Numbered from the stretch's first letter, positions 9,536-18,149 are shown. The stretch: DNA of 22,491 nucleotides from Priapulus caudatus (GCF_000485595.1 NW_014577097.1:571020-593510); one strand, 5' to 3'. The notes: generated by a model not told the origin, from the letters alone. Program-made: numbers and translations.

Positions 9536-10067
9536 GTTTACCATTGCTTCATTCACACTCACCGTGCGCGTGGAAGGAAACTTTGTGGCTGAGGAGGGAT
9601 ACGAGTTTAATGTGTACAGCTCTCTTTCCATGCATTTCAGTTGGTCGGCGATCTCTGGCCTGTAACAACGCAGAATGCTTTACTCAGATCTGCTCATACA
9701 TTTCACATTTCACAAATGCTCGGAGACAATACGTGTAAATGTCTGGAGTGTCGTCACAATATCGCATGTCTCATCTGTAATATTATGACACTCTTGAACA
9801 TAGGAACACATCCGTACTATACAGGGAGTCCGGGTGCATGCTAATAAATAGCCTATAGCAAAAACAGTTTTGCACGACCCCTCGAGTACGGACCCTCAAC
9901 ATATTGAACAGTGGGTACCAGTGGGGACCGGATCTCGCGTAAGATTAGGTAGGAGTGGGTTAGGTCAGGATGAGTTCCGACCTCATACATTGCCACCACT
10001 CTATAAAAACAACGCTGTGTCTCGAAGCCCACCGAGAGCACGTGTTGCCTCATGCTTTCTGCTTTTA
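9536..10067. other. Unassigned sequence
   Basis: Around 530 bp of ordinary-complexity sequence with no recognisable coding motif. TATAAAA occurs at 10002-10008, but no initiator or coding region supports a promoter. Confidence 0.4.
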
Positions 10068-10117
10068 CATAATATCAACAGCGTGTTAAGCCTTCTTAAT
10101 ACGCTCTTGATAATATG
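10068..10117. repeat. 50-bp near-perfect inverted repeat (hairpin)
   Basis: Arms 10068-10090 and 10095-10117 are 23 bases each and pair at 20 of 23 positions around a 4-base loop (CCTT). Both arms contain the core AGCGT-TTAAG in complementary form. There is no T-run for a terminator, and the setting is eukaryotic. It could be a tiny snap-back repeat, a DNA-transposon relic or a structured RNA. Confidence 0.85.
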
Positions 10118-10719
10118 AATATATGCATAATATGCACATATATTATATATACATCCCTCCCTTCCTACGAATCTACTTCTGCGAATTGACACATACACGG
10201 CGGCGATTTTGTTCGTGTGTGAGCTAATGAGAGCGTGTTGAGTGGTCGGTGATTCCCGCGGAGAAAATTCTAATAAAAGCATCTAATAATATCCCTCAAC
10301 ACGGAACTCCATGAAGCGCTGGATTCCTCACAAGTGCTTGCAGGTGGCGCATGCAGAGCGCTCGCCGGGTAAGCACGCAGCGCAGACGCCCGCCGCTTCT
10401 CCCCGTATCTCTCTGGCGTTCTTGTCAGGCGAGCAAATATTATGATAACCAAAATATCCTCTAGTAGGTAAGGAGAATTCTACCTATGAAAATAGCGAGC
10501 AGTTTGGAAGAAAGGTTCTATATCGACCAGGCGGCCGTTGTCAGAAACACCGTAAAGGTTAATGTTAATATGCTATTTACGACAAATGTTAATGTTACGA
10601 GAATAGCGTTGACAGAAATGCATAGCAGCTATGGGAAAACTTATACGATAACAGAAACTTTATAATTGCATGTCACAAGGCTGCTGATTGGATGACAATC
10701 GATCACAAAATTCAAATTC
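10118..10719. other. Unassigned sequence
   Basis: About 600 bp with an AT-rich start (10118-10155) and a GC-richer block with CGC/GCG steps near 10340-10400. I see no gene, repeat unit or element end. The CR1-like relic begins at its right border. Confidence 0.4.
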
Positions 10720-11785
10720 ATAATGAAAAAACATGAGTCTCCATCGTTAGCCTCGAATCAAACCAGCAACTTAAATTTCTGGCCACTGATACTGGCGAAA
10801 TGTTACAACTCCCGACAGTGATTTGATCAATGTCCACTTTGCACAGTTGTTGCCGGGTACCTATGATGAGGAATTCCGTCTTGTCGTCGTTCTACATTAG
10901 CCGATCAGCAAGCATCCAGTCACGGATAATTTTTATACAGGTTTCCATCGCAGAGACGTTGGAAGGGTGGTTCGTGGCTGGCAGCAGAATTTGGATTGAA
11001 GGATATAGGTACATTTGGGAGTCATCAGCATAGCAGCGGATATCCGGAAAATGAGCTTCAAATATTGAGACATTTTTTGACGCATATATGTTGAAGAGAA
11101 GAGGCCCAAGACATGAGCCTCGTGGAACACCCCACTTCCAGTCGAAGCTGCCTGACAGAGTCCCACGTATTGACACGCGCTGTGATCTTTGTGACAAATA
11201 GGATAAAAACCAGTCAAGTGCTTTGCCCGTAATGCCAATCCTAGACTAAAGGCTCTTGAGTAAAATATCATGATCGACAGTATCGAAGGCAGCACTGAGA
11301 TCCAAAAGCACAAGGAGAGTAACTTGCTGGTTGTTCATGTTCATTAATATGTCGTTCTTAACTTTAAACATGCAGTGCCGTTTCAGTGCTGTGTTGTTTC
11401 TTGTAAGCTGATTGCATGATCGGGAAGAGTCCATTCACGGTCATGTGCTGGTATATTTGATAAAAGACTATTTTCTCCGTCAGTTTAGACACGTAGGTGA
11501 GCTTGCTGATTGGGCAGTAATTTTGAAAAACAAGGTCAAGTCCCGGTTTTTTCAACAAGGGTGTCACGAGTGCTTCTTTCCAGTCCTCAGAAAATGCAGC
11601 TGTATCTAAAGAACAGTTGACCATCTTAGTGAGAGCAGTTAATAGCTCATCAATGCAACTGATAATTAATGGAGTTGGTATTGGATCCAACACAAAGGTC
11701 TTTTTTGATAAATTGCTTATATAATTTTTAACTTGTTCCGGCGACAGTAGCTGAAACTCATCGAATACAACCTGTGATGCCTGGT
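10720..11785 (-). mobile_element. CR1/L2-type LINE fragment, truncated at both ends
   Basis: The minus strand encodes the reverse transcriptase middle of a CR1/L2-clade non-LTR retrotransposon, read in several frames. Its 5' limit is about 11785, beside a host splice donor. Its 3' recognisable limit is about 10720, where the sequence after ETHVFSL no longer resembles the family. Only about 1 kb of an element that is normally several kb long is left. No poly(A) or short-repeat tail and no target duplication were identified. Confidence 0.9.
10725..11770 (-). pseudogene. CR1/L2-like reverse transcriptase, frameshifted
   Basis: This is a broken reverse transcriptase that once copied LINE RNA at the target site. 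Reading down the minus strand: VFDEFQLLSPEQVKNYIS then VLDPIPTPLI (about 11770-11670); PLLKKPGLD and a PIS block; a QSAYKKQHSTETALHV block; VTLLVLLDLSAAFDTVDHDI (first catalytic Asp); SYLSQRSQRVSIRG; GVPRGSCLGPLLFNIY; YADD at 11021-11032 (catalytic Asp pair); then NDDKTEFLIIGTRQQL and ARNLSCWFDSRL. The catalytic residues survive, but the blocks lie in at least three frames with stops between them. The endonuclease domain is absent. The spacing of motifs is as expected for CR1/L2. Confidence 0.93.
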
Positions 11786-11793
11786 TAACTCAC

Positions 11794-11881
11794 CTATCAA
11801 CCTCAGCAGCATCTATGTCTGACGGCTCATGAATGACGCCTGTATCTCCGTCCTGGAACTGCACTGCGTCAAGCTCCATAG
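11794..11881 (-). CDS. Host exon B, unidentified protein
   Basis: An 88-nt segment lies between a splice acceptor (TTGCATTACAG, AG at 11883-11882) and a consensus donor (GTGAGT, 11793-11788) on the minus strand. It is open throughout, beginning MELDAVQFQDGDTGVIH and ending in DIDAAEVD. Its first two bases complete the codon left by exon A (G plus CT gives Ala), so the two exons join in phase across a 92-nt intron. The LINE relic starts only about 10-20 bases beyond the donor. I cannot assign the protein. The LIEELL...LDAVQ...GD spacing across the two exons is faintly like a BAG domain, but that is weak. Confidence 0.55.
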
Positions 11882-11973
11882 CTGTAATGCAACAGCCTAT
11901 TAAACTTGCGCGTTTTGCGTTGTGCGCGTGATGTGTGAATGCGTGCACTTATAATTTTACAACATATTCTCAC

Positions 11974-12037
11974 CTTTTGTACACAAGAGCTCTTCGATCA
12001 GTGGTCGAGAAAAAGCGCTGTCGCTTTTGTCGTGTTC
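11974..12037 (-). CDS. Host exon A, unidentified protein
   Basis: A 64-nt segment is preceded by an excellent acceptor (CTATTTTCATCCCATTATAG) and followed by the donor AAAAG/GTGAGA. It encodes EHDKSDSAFSRPLIEELLCTK plus one base. It is the upstream partner of exon B, with matching phase. It is acidic and helix-prone in its second half. The plus strand of the same stretch is also open, but exon phase and both splice signals favour the minus strand. Earlier exons would lie to the right; none was found before the (CAA)n tract and gap. Confidence 0.55.
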
Positions 12038-12092
12038 CTATAATGGGATGAAAATAGCCTATTATTGATACGGTACCACCATCACCACTATC

Positions 12093-12105
12093 CACAACAA
12101 CAACC

Positions 12106-12166
<61 letters not shown>
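12093..12166. repeat. (CAA)n microsatellite
   Basis: A nearly pure CAA trinucleotide run that ends at the N gap. The gap probably marks a collapse or unresolved length of this repeat. Confidence 0.97.
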
Positions 12167-12176
12167 NNNNNNNNNN
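12167..12176. other. Assembly gap (10 N)
   Basis: Ten unknown bases directly follow the (CAA)n run. The fixed short size suggests a nominal gap, so the true distance is unknown, and continuity of the sequences on either side is not proven. Confidence 0.99.
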
Positions 12177-12189
12177 AAAAAGAGAAATT

Positions 12190-12243
12190 GTAATGTATTG
12201 TATGTATGTATGTAACTGTATGTATGTCATGTATGTATGTATG
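12190..12243. repeat. (TATG)n microsatellite
   Basis: A short interrupted run of GTAT/TATG units right after the gap. Confidence 0.9.
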
Positions 12244-12250
12244 ACTGTGA

Positions 12251-12414
12251 AACAAAACTATTCCGCGGTACAGATTGGTTCAGAAGGTGGCTAACCTAGA
12301 TCCAAGGATCCGCGGAAGCCTGGCCCGGAGAGAATATGGCGTTCAAACTCCGTCCGTTGTAGAGAGGGCAGCCTTCAGCTCACTCGAGGAGATAAGAAGG
12401 AAGGTAGGGCAATG
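12251..12414 (+). CDS. Possible host exon, unidentified
   Basis: The plus strand is open from 12251 and reaches a perfect donor (AATG/GTAAGT, 12415-12420). The translation contains YRLVQKVANLDPRIRGSLA, REYGVQTPSVVERAAFSS and LEEIRRKVGQ, with a balanced, charged composition unlike simple repeat. The acceptor is unclear: AG at 12272-12273 or 12282-12283, both with a weak pyrimidine tract. I do not recognise the family. The GGT-rich repeat would lie in the following intron. The strand is opposite to exons A and B, so it would belong to another gene or to an inverted contig piece across the gap. Confidence 0.42.
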
Positions 12415-12435
12415 GTAAGTGCTGGTAAAGTCATG

Positions 12436-13215
12436 GAGGTAGAGGTTGTGGTGGTGTGGTGATGGTGGTGATGGTGGTGGTGGTGGTGGTGTGGATGGTG
12501 GTGGGGTGGGTGGTGTTTGTTGGTGGTGTTGGTTTGGTGGTGTGTTGGTGGTGTGGTGTTGGTGGTGGTGTTGGTAAGTGCGGTGTTGGTGGTGGTGTGG
12601 TGGTGGGCGGTGGCGGGTGGTAGTGGTGCTGGTGGTGCTGTTGGTGCTGGTGGTGGTTGGGGTGGGTGGTGGTGGTGGTGGTGGTGGTGGTGGTGTGGTG
12701 GTGTGGTGGTGGTGGGTGGTGGGGTGTTGGTGGTGTTGTGTTGGTGGTGGTGTTTGGGTGGTGGCGGTGGGGTGGTAGTTGGTGGTGCTTGGGGTGGGTT
12801 GGTGTGTTGGTGGTTGGTGGTGGTGTTGGTAGTGGCGGCGTAGTTGGGTGGTGTGTTGGTGGTGGCGGTGGCGGTGTAGTGGTGCTGGTGGTGCCTGATT
12901 GGTGCTGGTGGCGTGGTGGTTGGTGGTGTGGTGGTGGGTGGTGGTGGTGGTGGTGGTGTGTGGTGGTGGTGGTAGGTGGTGGTGTTGGTGGTGTTGGTGT
13001 TGGGGGGTGGTGTATGGTGTGGCGGTGGCGGTGGTATGGTGCTGGTGGTGCTGTTGGTGCTGGCGGTGGTGGTGGTGGTGGTGATAGTGGTGGTGGCTGG
13101 TGGGTGTGGTGGTGGTGGGTGTCGTGGTGGTGTGGTGGTTGGTGTTGTTGTTGGTGGTGATAGTGGTGCGGTGGTGCTGTGGTGCTGGTGGTGTCGGTGT
13201 GGTGGTTGTGTTGGT
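12436..13215. repeat. GGT-type trinucleotide repeat, about 780 bp
   Basis: The plus strand is almost entirely G and T in GGT/GTG steps with TGTT, GGC and GCT variants, making it strongly purine/pyrimidine-skewed and rich in closely spaced GG and GGG runs. All three plus frames and two minus frames are open because stop codons are rare in such sequence. The Gly/Val/Trp and His/Thr/Pro proteins they would encode are not credible genes. Confidence 0.95.
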
Positions 13216-13330
13216 GTGGTGGCGGCGGCGGCGGCGAGAGGCGGAGGCGGCAGGCGAGCCGGCGGCGGCGGCGACTGCCAGCAGCGGGCGGAGCAGCTGC
13301 AGCAGCAGAAGTCTTTGCAATGGTACCAAT
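13216..13330. repeat. GC-rich (CGG)n/(CAG)n block
   Basis: Dense CGG, GGC and CAGCAG steps make this the most CpG-rich spot in the window. It could be a small CpG island or the 5' part of a coding exon with poly-Ala or poly-Gln (three frames are open), and it continues into the next feature. Confidence 0.7.
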
Positions 13331-13514
13331 TGATTTGCACTACTGCATACCATTGCAGCCGTGCAGCGGTAACAGAAAGACCCAGACTGATGACAAGAAG
13401 AGGAAATCATTGCCATCGAGTCCGGCACAGGAAGAGAGAGTTTCGGGTTCAACTGAAGCACATTCGCAATCGTCAAAGATGCGGTCGATGCCAACATCGC
13501 TCGCCTTAGCCGGT
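13320..13514 (+). CDS. Possible host exon, Ser/Lys-rich, unidentified
   Basis: One plus frame reads VFAMVPIDLHYCIPLQP, then DDKKRKSLPSSPAQEE, then KMRSMPTSLALA, and can end at a GT at 13515 (GCCG/GTAGGA). A KKRK basic patch followed by SSP is common in nuclear proteins. A possible acceptor is the CAG before CCGTGCAG near 13362. Another plus frame is also open to 13509, so the frame is not certain, and the donor is weak. Confidence 0.27.
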
Positions 13515-13882
13515 AGGATCGCTGCTCTATCTCAAATTTCTACCGCCAGAGAGTCAGAGACGAACAGACAGCAGACGAGGATGCGCGCACGTTGCGTGCT
13601 CGTAGCTTGGGATTGACTACTGCCGCTCGTTTCTAGTATTCCACCCCGTGTCATACGCGCACTCTATTATAGGCTCGTGCACGCGCATGCACGCACACAC
13701 ACGCGCGCACACCTCTCCGTTTACCCACACAGTTTGCTATATTATGTTGATCGAAGACAAGCGGTGTCTTCTCTGATATCGACTTTTAAGGTAGTTAGTA
13801 CCCAGCCTTAGCTTAGCATCGTCTGTGGACGTCGTCGTTTGCGCCCATCGGCGGCCGTATTCTAGTTAATTACCATGATACG
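13515..13882. other. Unassigned sequence
   Basis: No gene seen. A short alternating CA/CG run (about 13679-13711) is the only notable composition. Confidence 0.45.
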
Positions 13883-13978
13883 AAGAGCTAATATTACCAG
13901 GGGTTAATAATGACAAATTTTTGTTATTATTAACCCCTGATAATACCAATAGCTACAATAGTGTATTATTAGCTATTG
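13883..13978. mobile_element. Tiny 96-bp MITE-like snap-back element
   Basis: ATGATACG occurs at 13875-13882 and 13979-13986, bracketing a 96-bp unit whose ends are inverted repeats of each other (AGCTAATATTAC at left; the right end reads AGCTAATAATAC in reverse complement). Inside is a second, stronger palindrome: CAGGGGTTAATAA (13898-13910) pairs with 13927-13939, and the pairing extends inward to a 2-base loop with one G-T pair. An 8-bp duplication is the size made by hAT transposases, so a hAT-driven miniature element is a reasonable guess. Confidence 0.6.
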
Positions 13979-14029
13979 ATGATACGTAGCTGCCTGTTCC
14001 CATAACGCTTTGTTAAGCTCGTTTGGCCA

Positions 14030-14082
14030 CATAGAAATAATATAGATAACCATATAGATAGTTTATCTATATTATTTCTATG
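14030..14082. repeat. Perfect 20-bp inverted repeat (hairpin)
   Basis: CATAGAAATAATATAGATAA (14030-14049) is exactly complementary to 14063-14082 around a 13-base spacer. Weaker pairing (TGGCCA with TGGTCA) continues outside. No clear target duplication was found, and no coding frame overlaps. Confidence 0.9.
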
Positions 14083-14194
14083 TTTGGTCATTACTGCGCT
14101 TGCGGTGTAGCACCGCCACTATTCGCAAATACAATGGATGCAGCGAGCAATCTTTTAATCAAGTTAGCGTTCGCCCGATTTCGATATTATCAAA

Positions 14195-14365
14195 GATGAT
14201 TATATGTATATATATAATATATATATATATGGACGAGAGAGATTATATATTAGATATATCAGTATATAGCGAGATATAGATATATATATATGTGAATTAT
14301 ATGAAAGATATATTAATATTATATATATTAATATAATGTAATTATATATGTGTGTGTTGTACATT
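14195..14365. repeat. (TA)n-rich low-complexity tract
   Basis: Repeated ATATAT and GATATA steps with local inverted symmetry. The open frame rich in Ile and Tyr is an artefact. Confidence 0.85.
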
Positions 14366-14544
14366 ATGTATATGCATTCCATTGTAACTTACAGCGAAAA
14401 ACGTTAATCTGTTGGAGAAAACCCTAACTTCCCTCAAGGCAGAATTAACAGAACAAACGTCATCGTTACTAAGATGTATTGTTATAAACGTTGTCAACTA
14501 TTATTAGTAGTCTATTATTATTTACAGGTGAAATACGTACATGC

Positions 14545-14880
14545 CTCCTCTTTTCTCTCTCTTTCTCCTCTTTCTCTCTCTCTTCTCTCTTTCGTCTCTC
14601 TCTCTTCTACTCTCTTTCTTCTCTCTCACGTAGTACCATCTCTCTCTTTTCTCGGTCTTCTCTAAGCTCTCTTCGCGGGAGGCCGCGGTCGCTCTTCTCT
14701 CTCTCTCTCTCGATCCCGCCTTCCCAGTGTCTCTCTCTTATCTCTCTCCTCTCTCCTCTGCTCTCTCTCTCTCTCTTTCGTGTCTCTCGTTCGTCTCTCG
14801 TCTCCTCTCTCGTCTCTCCTCGTGCTTTTTCTTTTTTCTCTCTCTCTCTCTCCGTCTTTCCTCTCTCTCCCTCTCTACCA
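14545..14880. repeat. (CT)n-rich polypyrimidine tract
   Basis: About 335 bp, mainly TCTCTC with CGTCTC variants, similar to the tract at 7890-8340. Ser/Leu and Arg/Glu-rich frames here are artefacts. Confidence 0.93.
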
Positions 14881-15210
14881 CACACACTGCGACGCGCCAC
14901 ACCACACGAGTGACGCACTATGCAAACGCACTGCCGCACAACACGCACCACCGATCAACGCGGCGCGCGGCGGTCGCGCGGCAGCAACAAGTCCACACAC
15001 AACACACACACACACACCACCATTATAGTTCCATTACCCGTCGCTGTCAAGTCACTCATTTACAAACTCAATCACTCTTTCTCTCTCGCGCGCTCTCTTT
15101 CCTTCTCTATTTTTCTCTTTCACGCTCTTTTTCTTTCTTACCTATCTCTCCATGTGAGCGTACATACGCGCGCGCACACGCACGCTCGCACGCACACGCA
15201 GACGCGTTGT
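14881..15210. repeat. CA-, CT- and CG-rich low-complexity sequence
   Basis: (CA)n near 14995-15017, CT runs near 15075-15150, and an alternating CG/CA run near 15163-15200. No credible gene. Confidence 0.8.
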
Positions 15211-16206
15211 ATATCGGATTGTAATTGGTGCAAAGCCCTGTCACGTGCCTTGAAACATATAAGAATATCGCCCGTTTGGCAGTAAACGATGACAGTATAT
15301 CAGTATGTTTGGTAAAACATACTTATGACACCGTACACAGAATGTTATTTTATTTAAAAAAACACCTGTGCCTGTACTATGACATTCCCGGCCAATCCCC
15401 TTGAGTATTAAGCAATTCACTTTGGCATTTGCGGAATTGGCAGGATTTTTTTTCGCAATCCTTATGTACATTTTAGTCTATCTCTCTTGATTGTGTTTTA
15501 TGCATAAAAATACAATTAGGGACAATGTTTATTTTAATGTTACGGTAACGTTTGAGTTGATGTTTATTGAGTTACGCTTAATAAATAATAGATGGACTAA
15601 GGCTACCGATCACAATCCGGTCCCAATCGTGGTAATAATATTATTCACTCATGTGTTCCTATCACCTGTCTTTCCGTAATTAGTCCATTAAAATCAATGT
15701 TCTATGTTTCGTTTCCCTCTCAGCCATTCAATACGTATAATATTACGATTAACGTTATATTATACACAATTATGTTATATTATACGATCACGTATAAATA
15801 TTAAAATTATTTAATATTATTGTTGTCGTGCGATTTGTTGAAGTTACGGAATCGTCTTGTTAGCAAAGTAGGAGATTGTCCTAGAGGTCCTGTTGTTAAG
15901 AGTCTCGTCAGATAGAGCCGTAAAGTCCGCAGAGTTAGTTATGAATTCGACTTATATTGTACTTGGTCCGTCGAACACACGCCTAGGTCCCGCGTCTCGT
16001 CTTCCGTTCTCGACATCTTACATAGTAACTGTGTGACTCTGTCTAACTAATGTGTAACTCTGACTAACTAATAACTCCGACTAACTAATAATATACGGGA
16101 TTTCTAAAACGGCCCGGACGCTTACAAGTCCTAACAGGTCTTCTCACCCTCTTCTATTAGGGTTACATATTAAACTCGCAGGTTGTCTGTAATATTACGC
16201 TATGAA
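15211..16206. other. Unassigned sequence
   Basis: About 1 kb without a recognisable gene. Small items are a hairpin at 15302-15323 (AGTATGTTT/AAACATACT), two copies of GTTATATTATAC near 15752-15786, and a three-copy short tandem around CTAACTAAT near 16035-16090. Confidence 0.5.
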
Positions 16207-16314
16207 CGAAATCAGTTGCTGAAATCCTGATGAGCGTCAAGCGTAGTCAGGGCCCCATGGGACCTATGAGCCAAGGTCTGCTGCTTCAACCGACACTGAT
16301 GCTTGACGACGCCG
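16207..16314. other. Unassigned sequence flanking the minisatellite
   Basis: GCGTCAAGC (about 16234-16242) is mirrored by GCTTGACGACGCC near 16301-16313, an inverted repeat of 9 bp with one extra base. No function can be assigned. Confidence 0.4.
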
Positions 16315-17177
16315 CCCAGCAGGTAACTGGCAAAACATACTATGCAGGTAACTGGGCAGTAAAACAGACCAGCAGGTAACTGGCAAGCCTGCCCCAATGC
16401 CGGTAACTCGCAAACATCTATGCAGGTAACTGGCAAACATCCATGTAGGTAACTGGCAATTAAACATACATGCAGGTAACTGGAAAAACAATCCATGTAG
16501 GTAAACTGGCAATTAAACATGCCATGCAGCGTAAGCTGGCAAACATCCATGTAGGTACTGGGAAGCATTCCTGTAATAACTGGCAAGCATGCGCATGCAG
16601 GTAACTGGAAAAACAATCATGCACGCTAACTGGCAATTAAAACACTCGCAATGCTAGGAACTGACAAAACATTCCAGCAGGTAACTGGCAAACATCCCAT
16701 GCCAGGTAACTCGGCAAAACATCCAATTGCAGAGGTAAGGCAAGCCATCCATGCAGGTAAACTGCAAAACTCCATGCAGCGTAACGTGGCAAAGCATCCA
16801 TCGTAGGTAACTGGCAAGCATCCATGCAGGTAACTGGAAAACATCCATGCAGGTAACTGGCAATTAAACATCCATGTAGGTAACTGACAAACATTCATGC
16901 AGGTAACTGGCAAACATCCATGTAGGTAACTGGCAAAACATCCATGTAGGTAACGTCAAGCAGCTATGCAGGTAAACTGCAAGCATCTATGCAGTAACTG
17001 GCAAGCATCCATACAGGAACTGGCAAACATCCATGTAGGAACTGGCAACATCCATGTAGGGTAACTGGGCAAACATCCACTGCAGGTAACTGGCAAGCGA
17101 TCCATGCAGGGTAACTGGCAGCACCCATTCAGGTAACTGGCAAGATCCATGCAAGGTAACTGGCAAGCATCCATGCG
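16315..17177. repeat. 23-bp minisatellite array
   Basis: Roughly 35-40 tandem copies with the core GCAGGTAACTGGCAAACATC. The usual period is 23 bp, and a 27-bp variant contains AATTAAACAT. Many copies differ by one-base gains or losses. Because 23 is not a multiple of 3, minus-strand frames rotate through three peptides (around SYLHGC, LPVTCM and CQLPAWM) and all stay open. These overlapping frames are not genes. Most copies carry CAGGTAACT or TAGGTAACT, close to a 5' splice-site consensus. Confidence 0.95.
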
Positions 17178-17275
17178 GATAGATAGATAGATAGATAAAT
17201 AGAAGAATGAGAGAGATAGATAGATATAGATAGATAGATAGAGTAATAGATAGATAGATAGATAGATAGATGTCA
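17178..17275. repeat. (GATA)n microsatellite
   Basis: GATA/TAGA units with interruptions, directly abutting the minisatellite. It is the same motif as the (TATC)n tracts elsewhere, in the opposite orientation. Confidence 0.95.
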
Positions 17276-17334
17276 GGAGGAGAGTTATCCAATAAGGTTA
17301 GATCCATAATTGGTGCTTGGGCTTGCGCGGCGTC

Positions 17335-17512
17335 GGGCGGCGGGCGGTGGTGGTGGGGATAATTGCTGCGGGGATGGCGAAATGCTCCCTAGGTGGTGGT
17401 GGTGGTTGGTGTGTTGAATGAGGTGTTGTTGGTTGTGTTGGATGTAGTTGTTGTTGTTGTTGTTGTTGTTGGTTGTTGTTTGTTGTTGTTGTTGTGTGTG
17501 TGTGTGTGTGCG
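17335..17512. repeat. GGT/GTT-rich low-complexity tract
   Basis: GGCGG and GGTGGT steps are followed by (GTT)n near 17446-17492 and (GT)n near 17493-17511. Confidence 0.9.
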
Positions 17513-17806
17513 TGATTTGTCACATTACACGCGGGCAGCACCACATTATTAGACTGTTGTAATTTTTGAGATATGTTAGTTATAGTAACACGAGTGTTAA
17601 GCCCTGTCTACACTAGCAAACTTTAGCAAACTTTAGTTTGCAAACTCGAGCAAACTCGAGCAAACTCCGAGTTTGCCAAAGTTTGGAGAAGTTTGTGGTG
17701 CCTGTCTACACTATGAAACTTGAACAAACTTTGCAAAACTTTTATTTTGTGAAGTTTCTAAAAGTTTACATAAATTGGAGGGAGGAAGAGGCGATTTCCC
17801 TCCAAT

Positions 17807-17950
17807 ATGTCAAGAACAATGGAGAATCACAGGAAGAGAGTATGTGTGAGTAGCTCAGCAGCAATTATTGCAATTGCTATTCAACAAGCCACGTTTATGG
17901 ACCAGACCCTAGATTATGAAAATAGACCAGTTTGGGGCCTATCATTGCCT
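17807..17950 (+). pseudogene. Possible transposase amino-end remnant
   Basis: A plus-strand frame starting ATG at 17807 reads MSRTMENHRKRV, then AAIIAIAIQQATFMDQ. An Ala/Ile-rich stretch like this can precede the catalytic region in Harbinger transposases. No catalytic DDE residues are present, and the rest would have been lost in the internal deletion. Position and orientation fit, but similarity is too weak for certainty. Confidence 0.3.
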
Positions 17951-17964
17951 GCTTCAGGAATTGA

Positions 17965-18149
17965 GGGCCTCAGACAGTTGCATCAAACACAGCTGCAATC
18001 TGCTGCAATGCGGCCTTCTTTTTATCCCTTTGTATTCTTTGAGGGTGGTATTGTAAAGACATGGATACTTTTCATACTCTTGAATTAAATCAACAATTTC
18101 TTGGAAACTCCAGTCCCTGTCTGATTTCTTTACTTTACTGGAGGCTGAC
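17965..18149 (-). pseudogene. MADF (Myb/SANT-like) DNA-binding domain remnant, frameshifted
   Basis: Starting at an ATG near 18149 (MSASSKVKKSDRD), the minus strand encodes WSFQEIVDLIQEYEKYPCLY and then TTLKEYK. This is the first part of a MADF domain: the Trp, the LI-x-x-Y-E core and the PCLY motif are clear. After EYK the domain continues one frame over as DKKKAALQQIAAVFDATV and then hits a stop. MADF proteins are the accessory DNA-binding partner of PIF/Harbinger transposases, which fits the enclosing inverted repeats. One frameshift and loss of the carboxyl end make it inactive. Confidence 0.75.

Noticed and set aside
10002-10008. TATAAAA as a core promoter
   Set aside because: No initiator, downstream gene or first exon could be connected to it; AT-rich DNA gives such matches by chance.
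11970-12050. Plus-strand reading of exon A (EKKRCRFCRVPIMG, zinc-finger-like)
   Set aside because: It lacks a good donor and a partner exon, whereas the minus reading has both splice sites and joins in phase with exon B.
12343-13497. 384-codon minus frame rich in His, Thr and Pro
   Set aside because: Almost the whole length is the GGT-type repeat; overlapping frames on both strands are equally open.
15241-15471. 76-codon minus-strand frame
   Set aside because: No recognisable domain, no splice context and AT-rich surroundings; likely chance.
16227-16233. CTGATGA as a hammerhead ribozyme core
   Set aside because: No helix II followed by GAAA at the right distance downstream.
16212-17174. 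Overlapping minus-strand frames with repeated Leu-Pro-Val-Thr-Cys-Met motifs
   Set aside because: All derive from the 23-bp minisatellite and rotate between frames; no start context or domain.
16315-17177. CRISPR-like array
   Set aside because: Units are contiguous tandem copies without unique spacers, and the DNA is animal.
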